The translations under genes were made by a program, and so were the position numbers. Shown piece by piece: positions 56,365-64,000 of a stretch of 64,000 bases of DNA. Source of the DNA: Amaranthus tricolor (Eukaryota > Streptophyta > Magnoliopsida > Caryophyllales > Amaranthaceae); NCBI RefSeq assembly GCF_026212465.1, contig NC_080048.1:27325420-27389419 (forward strand), in the 5' to 3' direction. Numbering within the stretch: the stretch's first letter is position 1; each line of letters opens with the position of its first letter. The notes under the pieces were generated by a model, which ran no database searches, had not been told where the DNA came from, and was given only the letters and a program-made list of their open reading frames with translations.

Positions 56365-57639
56365 TTCCTAAAAGTAAGTATTATAAGATTTTATAGTAAA
56401 GGCAAAAACACTAGATCAATTAACAATTAATCAACTTGTATCAAGAAATCAGAGAACACCTTCAAACTTACAAATTGCTACCTAAACAACAAGTACTTAC
56501 CCAAACTTACCCAAACAACAAGTACTTACAAATTGCTACCTTCAAACTTACCCAGAGGCCAGATATAATAACCAGGTTGGCCGTGATGTATTTCTTGTAC
56601 ATCCAATTTACGCCTTGGGTAAGTGCTCGATTGTGTTCAGAATTCAGGATTTTTAGACTGGTTGTTTTTTTTTAAGCTATCATGTTTTAATGAAAAGCTG
56701 TAGGCCCTGGTGGATGCAAGCAAGTAAGCATTGAATTCAGTTTTGTGTTGATCCACTGGTTTCTTTTGGAGTGAATGACTTATTGTTCATAGACTAACTA
56801 CTGCATACTGATTAAGGTGAGTTTTCTATCTTTTTTGGTTTAGAAAGCTCTCTTTTTTGAATTTTAATGTCTAGTTCTGTTCCAATTTAGTTTGTTCTCC
56901 AACATGAATAAAATTGTTCTCGAACTTGTATCGATACATGAGCATAGTTTCTAATTCTAGAAATATAACCAAACTTACAAATACAACTAAATTTACAAAT
57001 GAACACTGATTCAATCAAAATAACCACTGATTCAACCAAAGTTACAAATTCTGGAAATGATACATGGGCAATCTAAATAACCACTGATTCAATCAAAAAA
57101 AAATTCAGCAGTATATTAACAAAACCAACGAAATCCTCCAAGTTAGAAACAATAAAAAGATCAGGTATAACAAGATCAAGCAAAATTAAGAACTGCATTG
57201 AATGAAAACGCAAATTTTAGTACCTTTATTTTGAGGGTGTAACGGATTTAGTTGACAAGAATCCAGCGAACAGCAGTAGCGATGCGAACAACCTCCAGGA
57301 CGGACAAGAACAGAGCAGAAATTGATCGAATTTCAGTTTCAATTTCAGTTTCAATTGATCGAGATTCAGCAACCAACGAACACTAGATCGAAATTTGCAA
57401 AGAAGAATGAAGAAATCAAATTCAGTTTCAGAGGAAATTCGCAAAGAATGAAATTCAGCAATCAATGTCGTTTCAGAGGATATCAAATTGGCAAAGAGGA
57501 AATTCGCAAAGAATGAAGAATAGGGTTTTGTGATATCAAATTCAGAGGAAGTGAAGGTGGGAGTGGGAAAGTTGAAAGTAAATGAAATTTTTTATTTTTG
57601 ATTTCCCGGCAACTGCGTGCCCTAATATTATTTCATCAA

Positions 57640-57815
57640 TTCAATGTCAATTGCGACGGTTTATACACAACCGTAGTAAAAGGTATCCGTCCCATAGCAA
57701 TAAGTGGTCTATTGCGACGGTTTAAAAATAACCGTAGCAATAGGATCCTAACTGTCGCAATAGAGTATCTATTGCTGCGGTTCATAACTAACTGTCGCAA
57801 TAGAGCGTCGCCATT
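57640..57815 (+). repeat. Right subterminal repeats of the nested CACTA
   Basis: About six copies of the TATTGCGACGGTT / AACCGTAGCAATA word, matching the left end. Confidence 0.93.
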
Positions 57816-58509
57816 GCTCGTTAATGTAGTAGTGTGACATTGGGCAATTTTTGAGAGGAGAAATGTTGAATGTAGCTCTTATCCATGTCTACATGAGGTG
57901 ATGTTCATTATCTTACAATTTAGGCATTATTGTTTAATTGTTTTAATAACCGTATTACTGACAAAATTTTCTTATTCGTGAGTTTAGTGCGGCTTACGAG
58001 GAGCTAAATTCTTGCGAACCTCCAATAAAAATTGGATGGTTTTGTCCTGAGTTGATTTCGGGTACTAAAAATGTAAATGATCCAGATGACGTCAAAGCAT
58101 ACATTGAGACTGCTTTGAATAATTCCCTTGCATCTAAACACACGTTCATTCTGGCTCCATATGTGAAAGAGTAAGTTTTATTTTAATAAATTGAACTTAA
58201 CTTTTGATTTTTAAGTTCACATAATCTCTAATCTGGTTATTTAAATTTGCGATTGTAGTTTGCATTGGATACTTTTGGTCATATGTCCTTTGACGAATAA
58301 TGTGCACGTCTTCGACTCATAACAAAAAGCTCAAAGCCCGCCTTGCAACACAAAATTCAAAGTCTTGTTGAATGCGTAATTATATAAATTTTACCAATTT
58401 CGTTTAATTAAGTGTGTTATATATATATATATCCAAAGCCACATTTCCGAAATGGACAGCACTAAAGGTACACAACACTATTCGAAATACGTTTCATTTA
58501 AGTGTTTTT

Positions 58510-60027
58510 GGCACTTTCGCGCATAAAGTACCTCAAACTTGATTTGTTTAGCACGAAACTTAGCACACAACACTATTTGGTATATATTATTGTGTTGAAG
58601 TGGTTAGAATTGAAATCATAGACATATGCCAGAAATTACGTGCTAAGTTGTGATTTTAAGGGTTTTTTAAAGCTTTTTTGGCACTTTCACGCATAAAGTA
58701 GCTCAAACTTGGTTTGTTTTGCACGAAACTTGGCACACAACACTATTTGGTATATATTATCGTGTTGAAGTGGTTAGAATTGAAAATCGTAGTCATATGC
58801 TAGAAATTACGTGCTAAGTTGCGATTTTAAGAGTTTTTAAGCTTTTTTGGCTCTTTCGCGCATAAAGTAGCTCAAACATGGTTTGTTTTGCACGAAACAT
58901 GGCGCACAACACCATTTGGTATATATTATTGTGTTGAAGTGGTTAGAATTGAAAATCATAGTCATATTCTTTAACTTACGTGCTAAGTTGCAATTATAAG
59001 GGTTTTTAAGCTTTTTTGGCACTTTCGCGCATAAAACAGCTCAAACTTTGTTTGTTTTGCATGAAACTTTGCACACATCACTATTTGGTATATATTATTG
59101 TGTTGAAGTGGTTAGAATTGAAAATCAGAGTCATATTCTTAAAATTACGTGCTAAGTTGCGATTTTAAGGGTCTTTAAACTTTTTTGGCACTTTCGCGCA
59201 TAAAGTAGCTCAAACTTGGTTTGTTTTGCGCGAAACTTGGTACACAACACTATTTGGTATATATTATTGTGTTGAAGTGGTTATAACTGTAAATCATAAT
59301 CATATGCTAGAAATTACGTTCTAAGTTGTGATTTTAAGGGTTTTTAAGCATTTTTGGCACTTTTGCGCATAAAGTAGCTCAAACTTGGTTTGTTTTGCAT
59401 GAAAGTTTGCACACAACCCTATTTGGTATATATTATTGTGTTGAAGTGGTTAGAATTTTAAATCATAGTCATATGCTAGAAATTAAGTGCTAAGTTGCGA
59501 TTTTAAAGGTTTTAAGCTTTTTTGGCACTTTCGCGCATAAAGAAGCTCAAACTTGGTTTGTTTTTCACGAAACTTTGCACACAATCCTATTTGGTATATA
59601 TTATTGTGTTGAAGTGGTTAGAATTGTAAATCATAGTCATATGCTAGAAATTACGTGCGAAGTTGCATAAGCTTTTTTGCCACTTTCGCGCATAAATTAG
59701 CTCAAACTTCGTTTGTTTTAATGAAACTTGGCACACAATGCAACACTATTTGGTATATATTATTGTGTTGAAGTGGTTAAAATTGTAAATCATAATCATA
59801 TGCTAGAAATTACGTGCTAAGTTGTGATTTTAAGGGTTTTTTAAAGCTTTTTTGGCACTTTTGTGCATTAGCTCAAACTTGGTTTGTTTTGCACGAAACT
59901 TGGCTCACAACACTATTTGGTATTTATTATTGTGTTGAAGTGGTTAGAATTGAAAATCATAGTGATATCCTAGAAATTACGTGCTAAGTTGCGATTTTAA
60001 GGGTTTTTAAGCTTTTTTGACACTAAC
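58510..60027 (+). repeat. 169-bp tandem array (nine units) in the ULP1-like gene intron
   Basis: The landmark GGCACTTTCGCGCATAAAG starts at 58510, 58680, 58849, 59018, 59187, 59356, 59524, 59679 and 59854, with a tenth partial start at 60019. Spacing is 168-170 bases except where units have lost or gained short pieces (155, 175, 165). Units share TTTGGTATATATTATTGTG and GAAGTGGTTAGAATTG, and are highly similar. Confidence 0.96.
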
Positions 60028-60499
60028 ATGTAGTTTCTCTTAGTGCTTTCGACAAGATTATAATACGGTTGATTGCGGCTACTACACTCTCAAATACATG
60101 GACGATATCTAACAATCCATGAAGGACGTTGGAGTCAAAAACATTGATGCCATAAGTATTTTTTACGTTCTTAAATTATAATATTATATATTTACTATTG
60201 GTAAAATTTAATATTATATTATAGATTTTATACGACACTCCAAGGAAAACACGTTCTTTGAGAGATGGGAAAATGCGCGAATTGAAAGATAAGATTGTCG
60301 CATATCTTGCTAATTTTTGTTCTTGATAAATAATGTAATTAGTTTAGATTTAGGACTTTTGTATATGTACATTATTATATATACGATCGAGAGTGTATGT
60401 ATATATTAGTTGGTGATTGTTGGTGATAATTGGTGATTATCATTGGATTAATCATTAGATTATTTATTAATATTAAACGAAAAAAAAGAAAAAAAATAT

Positions 60500-60715
60500 A
60501 TGCTATATGCTGCGGTTCCCCCAAAACCGCAGCATATAATGTATTTTTTATTTAAAAAAAAATACTATATGCTGCGCTTCCTATAAAACCGCAGCATATA
60601 GTCTTTTTTTTGTCTTGCGGTTTTAAATCGCAGCATTTAATATAGGCCAGCTGCTGTTATCACTAATGCTTGGGTTCTAAACCGCAACATATTATGGCCA
60701 AAAAACCCCAGCAAA
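60500..60715 (+). repeat. Right subterminal repeats of the large CACTA
   Basis: Four inverted pairs of ATATGCTGCGGTT/AACCGCAGCATAT words (about 60505-60540, 60570-60602, 60615-60640, 60665-60695). Confidence 0.85.
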
Positions 60716-60738
60716 TGAGGATTTTTCCACTAGTGTTA

Positions 60739-60870
60739 TTTAGGTCTATGGAGATGGTTTTACATACACATCCCACAAAGGTAGTCTAACCCCATAACTC
60801 CATTTCTAAATACCCCACCATACCAAAAATTCAATGTAATTGAATCACTAAAATTAGCCTAGAAACAAGT
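60739..60870 (-). pseudogene. MULE-3 transposase, first exon piece beyond the CACTA
   Basis: The minus strand reads LNFWYGGVFRNGVMGLDYLC and stops shortly before the CACTA edge. The YGGxF...YxxG pattern is the usual start of MULE transposases ahead of the FEIxGxVE segment, which is found at 52809 on the other side. Confidence 0.45.
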
Positions 60871-61369
60871 AAAAACACAAAATCATATCCAACTTTTAGT
60901 TAAAACAAAATCGAATTAACCATAATTCGCAAAAAATGTCAATTATAAAACCCTGATTTTGGTTTGTAAATCAATTTGGGGAAAATAATGCAATTGAGAA
61001 GAATAACTAACCATAATTCACGGTAGACCAAGCCTCGTTAAGCTATTTGTCTTCTCCGATGAAGCAGTGATGAATCTATAAATGAAGGTAGGCAAAGGAA
61101 GTTAGTTTTGGAGAGAGAATGACGAAGCAGTAGAAGAGATGAAGAAGCAGTAAAAGAATATTAATTAAGTCCTTTAAAATTAATTAAATAATAATGCCAT
61201 TCAATTAATTTGTTACAAGTAAAAAAACAATATTGGTGGAAAAATAAGTTCAAACTTCGTATTAATCCGGGTTAATTAAAAGTTTATCTTATTGTAGGGA
61301 AATTAGTGAAAGTTCGTATTATCAAGGTAATTTTTCCGTTAAAAATGAAATTGTCAATTTTATCATCAA

Positions 61370-62118
61370 AAAAATTTATTGTATTAATGAGAATGAAGAG
61401 ATTACAAGCACCGTAATGAGATTACAAGTCTTAACACCTTCTACAAAATACTATGAATTGAAACTTACAATTAAATAAATAATTTTAAATACACTAACCC
61501 AAAACTGAAGATAAATTTAGATAATATTGTCTTCGGAAACTTGATACCAAACCGAGACACTATCTAGTTTTCCTAAAAACGTTTTTCAGACTACTTAGTG
61601 CTTCCGCTTAGGAAGTTGGAATACACTTTGAGATACAACGGTTTGCATTTAATTATAAGCACTATATAATTGAACATTATAAAGAATAAGAGATTATATA
61701 GAGCAAACATAGAAATAAATTGAAAAGGAGTAGCTAATTTCTTTTGCATTTAATAACTTGTAAAGAAAAAAAAAAGGGAGCAAGCATAACAAATGACAGA
61801 ATTTTGGTGTAAAAAACCCTTGCATTTGATCCCTATATATAGAGTTTAATCCCAACTTTATTATCCTATGACCTTCACCTCTATCCCATGAAAACTAGGG
61901 ACAAATTAGTGATGTAATTAGGTTTAAAGAAAACCTAACTGTCACTTATTAACCATTAAAACCATGAAATAGCTTTGTGATACGTACACAAAGTCCAAAG
62001 GAAATTCTATATAGAAAACTAGCCCACATGGGCACTTATGGGCCAAATCCTCAATCCATAGAAGGCAGTGAAAAACCGTGTGTTAGAATTAAACTGACAT
62101 ATTTTGGTTGCTCGTCTA
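61370..62118. other. Non-coding DNA, no feature recognised
   Basis: AT-rich with no convincing frame or repeat. A TATATATAGAG word near 61835 has no associated gene. Confidence 0.35.
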
Positions 62119-64000
62119 TAGGGATGGCAATGGGTCGGACTCGGCTCGGACTATCCACCCTCCGACTTTGCTCCGGATAAATCTCGGACTATTTTTTTCA
62201 GTCCCCCTCAACTCGGAGTCGGATTATGCATACTCCTACATTGCTCCAACTCGGACTCTGGGACCTCCGGCAAAGTTCGGATTATTATCAAGATTTATTC
62301 TTATCGATACTACATTAATGATTTTAAAGCACGAAAAAATTAATATATATTAGTCTTTAATTACAACCTAACAAAGAAAATATGTCTTTCAAAAACAACC
62401 TAATAAGAAAAATTAGTCCTACAATTACATTAAACAAAATAGTCCTTAGTTCCCTAAAATTACATTAACAAACATAAAATTACATAAATGATGAAGTCTT
62501 CAATTCTTCATGCTCAACATTACAACATCATTAAATCTATCCTTAGTTCCTAACACAAGTTTATAAAAAAAAGTAATATAAGCATAAATAATGTAGTAAG
62601 CAAAAACTTAATTTTAAATAAATCAAAACTAAACATACCCATTATCATTCTTCTTCTATATCTTCTACATCCTCGTCTTCAAAAATTGGTGCATATTGAA
62701 GGGGATTTGCTTTAGCGTCTACAAATTAGAAATAACAAGATTAATAAATAATATAATTATATAATTTCTTAATTGTACGTACTAATGAAAAAAAATTAAA
62801 TACCTTTGAATTCCATACGCCTCCAACTTTGAAGGCTCATCAAAGCTTCGACAGTCTCAGAAAGAAGCCTACTAAGATGAGGTCCAATAACTCTACCACT
62901 AGTGCAAAAAGCACTCTTAGAAGCAACAGTTGAAATAGGCACTGCAAGTATGTCTCTAAAAATCTTAGAAAGTCTAGGAAACTTACTTGATTCCGCATTT
63001 CACCATGCCAACAAGTTGAATTTGTTTTCATCCACCACGAGTCTTTCCTCCTCTTAATATATCTCTAATTCACATTTGTGTGGCTTTTTATTTGGTTGGC
63101 TAGAAACATGCTTTTCCCATAAGCCCTCAACATCACTTGAATCATCAATTATCCTCTTATTATTATTCTTTGAATTTGATGAGGGTGAAAAAGGAGAAAA
63201 TTTTTCATTAGCCACCGTTTCATACTCATTAACCATATCCTTCAAAATCTTTCCAATCTTTTCACATTCTAATTTATTAGTATCTTCAAAAAGAAGTTCA
63301 AAATAAAAAGATACACATTCAAATTTTCTTCTTGGATCCAATATTGAAGCCACAGACAACATGCCGTTAACCACTTCCCAATACTTATCAAACATTAAAA
63401 TCATTGCTTTAGCTATGGACTCAATTACTATATTTCCACAACACAACCATCTTCTTAAGTTGAGCCTTATTTCACATAGATTTTGAAAGTAAAGATTGAC
63501 AGTAGGATACTTTTTACTGGAAAAAGCCTCAGTTGTCCTACTAAACAATGTCAATTTATCACAAATGTCACTTGCCATTTTCCACTTTTCTTTACTCGGT
63601 AACCTAAACTTTTCTTTTCCACTTTTTCCGACCTTGGATTCCAACCTAGTAAAGGCATCTTTATATAAAAGAGCAACTTGCAACATATCAGAACATGAAT
63701 TTCATCTAGTCTTACAATCTCGTTGTAGTTTTTTAGTAATAGGAATTCTACAATAATTACAAGCATCTTCAAACTTCTCATATCTATTTGGCGATGAAGT
63801 GCAAAAGGCAACTACACTTCGGACTTTTTCAATTGCACCACTAATTATTTCTAAACCATCTTGAACAATCAAATTCAAAATATGTGCACAACATCTCATA
63901 TGCAAAAAAGAGCCATATAACATAAGCTTAGAAGGTTGAAGTTTCTCAAGCAAAACATCTACTACAACATCATTTGTTGTGCAATTATCAAGGGTAATGG
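62119..64000 (-). mobile_element. hAT element, running off the right edge
   Basis: The left end TAGGGATGGCAATGGGTCGG is a typical hAT terminus, followed by subterminal TCGGACTCGG / CCGAGTCGG-like words in both orientations (62140-62280). The minus strand carries hAT transposase. The other end and the 8-bp duplication (candidate left copy CTCGTCTA, 62111-62118) are outside the window. Confidence 0.82.
62815..64000 (-). pseudogene. hAT transposase (Ac/ricesleeper type), C-terminal two thirds
   Basis: One minus-strand frame covers the RNase H-like core, starting at the edge with ITLDNCTTNDVVVDV (catalytic Asp region), MRCCAHILNLIVQDGLE, the insertion domain with KWKMASDICDKLTLFSRTTE and MLSVASILDPRRKFE, and ends with the hAT dimerisation domain: FPRLSKIFRDILAVPISTVA and SKSAFCTSGRVIGPHLSRLL. 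Three nonsense codons lie in frame: TGA near 63700 after CKTR and TGA near 62999 after LLAW, both where the family has Trp, and TAA near 63056. No indels break the frame. The N-terminal BED zinc finger is beyond the window. Confidence 0.88.

Larger units (their letters stand above)
53765..57834 (-). mobile_element. Nested 4.1-kb CACTA element
   Basis: Perfect 19-bp inverted ends CACTACTACATTAACGAGC (53765) and its complement (ending 57834), with 3-bp duplication TGA (53762-53764 and 57835-57837). Both ends have subterminal repeats of CTATTGCGACGGTT and AACCGTAGCAATAG. The minus strand encodes a deleted TNP2/TNPD-type transposase. It interrupts the ULP1-like gene of the outer CACTA, so it is the younger of the two. 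Confidence 0.96.
53571..60326 (+). pseudogene. ULP1-like (C48) SUMO-protease gene of the large CACTA, split by a nested CACTA
   Basis: Exon 1 starts at ATG 53571 and is interrupted at 53765 by the nested CACTA. The frame continues after it (57838-57897, IGQFLRGEMLNVALIHVYMR). Further exons with GT-AG borders are 57988-58170, 58259-58375, 60044-60155 and 60225-60326. The protease signature is readable: LHWILLVICPLTNNVHVFDS (catalytic His and Asp) in exon 3 and DYNTVDCGYYTLKYMDD (catalytic Cys after a Gln) in exon 4. TAA stops follow VFDS and MDDI. Ulp1-type cysteine proteases remove SUMO, and captured copies are recurrent in plant CACTA and MULE elements. The 3rd intron (58376-60043) holds a 169-bp tandem array. 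The gene is inactivated by stops and the insertion. Confidence 0.8.
52813..60735 (+). mobile_element. 7.9-kb CACTA element carrying a ULP1-like protease gene
   Basis: Inverted ends CACTAGTGGAAAAA (52813) and TTTTTCCACTAGTG (60735) with duplication TTA (52810-52812 and 60736-60738). Subterminal repeats of TATATGCTGCGGTT / AACCGCAGCATATA occur on both sides (52900-53030 and 60500-60700). It keeps a plus-strand ULP1-like gene but no recognisable TNP2 transposase of its own; the transposase found inside belongs to the nested element at 53765-57834. It was inserted in the transposase of MULE-3. Confidence 0.93.
51290..61370 (-). mobile_element. MULE-3 remnant, split by two CACTA elements
   Basis: Transposase pieces on the minus strand (51343-51851, 52080-52809 and about 60739-60870) belong together once the CACTA insertions at 51855 and 52813 are removed. 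On the right, 61230-61370 holds repeated GTTCAAACTTCGTATTAAT / GAAAGTTCGTATTATCAAGG words of the type found in MULE terminal repeats. The left end and the catalytic part are missing; the sequence breaks off near 51290. Boundaries are approximate. Confidence 0.6.

Noticed and set aside
56436..56675. ORF of 79 codons with repeated QTYKLLPKQQVLTQTYPN words
   Set aside because: It reflects a short local duplication (ACAACAAGTACTTACC) in the nested CACTA leader; no domain.

Overview
The window is repeat-rich nuclear DNA from a flowering plant. Evidence: Ty3/gypsy and Ty1/copia retrotransposons with plant-type primer sites, Mutator-like (MULE), CACTA and hAT elements with plant-type accessory domains (PMD, GRF, OTU, ULP1), a Cassandra element carrying 5S rRNA-like LTRs, and split genes with GT-AG introns. 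The base composition is AT-rich. A TGAGACGGTCTCA palindrome of a kind I associate with Caryophyllales (beet, spinach, Silene) hints at that order, but the species cannot be fixed from sequence alone. I see no intact host gene. The only host-like pieces are a cyclin-B-like exon at the left edge (1-147) and an unrecognised two-exon fragment on the minus strand (34914-35237).

Layout from left to right: (a) 196-5792, an old degraded element interrupted by MULE-1 (821-5640, 10-bp duplication). MULE-1 carries a GRF zinc-finger/membrane ORF on + and an internally deleted transposase on -. (b) 5838-34711, a Ty1/copia element on the minus strand, split into pieces by two large Ty3/gypsy insertions: a Tekay-type chromovirus (7438-18242, itself hit by a Cassandra at 15590-16248) and a Tat-lineage element (18534-30293) with a long antisense accessory gene. 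Its 5' LTR carries a further solo-LTR-like insertion. (c) 34712-36204, unique DNA with the host-like exons. (d) 36205-40961, a truncated MULE of the OTU/PMD type with a solo LTR (38965-40147) and very long ATT/AAT arrays. (e) 41142-41805, a small hAT-like element. (f) 43085-50620, a complete-ended MULE (11-bp duplication) encoding a FAR1-like transposase joined to an OTU cysteine-protease domain on +, and a plant mobile domain (PMD) protein on -, with palindromes and trinucleotide arrays near both ends. (g) 50811-51273, a short hAT-type element. (h) about 51290-61370, a third MULE remnant whose transposase is split by a small CACTA (51855-52076) and a 7.9-kb CACTA (52813-60735). The large CACTA carries a ULP1-like protease gene with a 169-bp tandem array in an intron, and contains a second CACTA (53765-57834). 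(i) 62119 to the right edge, a hAT element with its transposase on -.

Almost every coding region is broken. The nonsense codons are mostly those expected from C-to-T change at CAG, CAA, CGA or TGG codons. The most striking observations are: a Tat retrotransposon that begins exactly at its primer-binding site, lacks a 5' LTR, and yet is flanked by a 6-bp target duplication; the four-exon antisense gene of that element, bracketed on both sides by repeats of one short motif; the MULE that packages transposase, OTU protease and PMD protein with palindromic ends; and the ULP1 gene with a satellite-like array in its intron.
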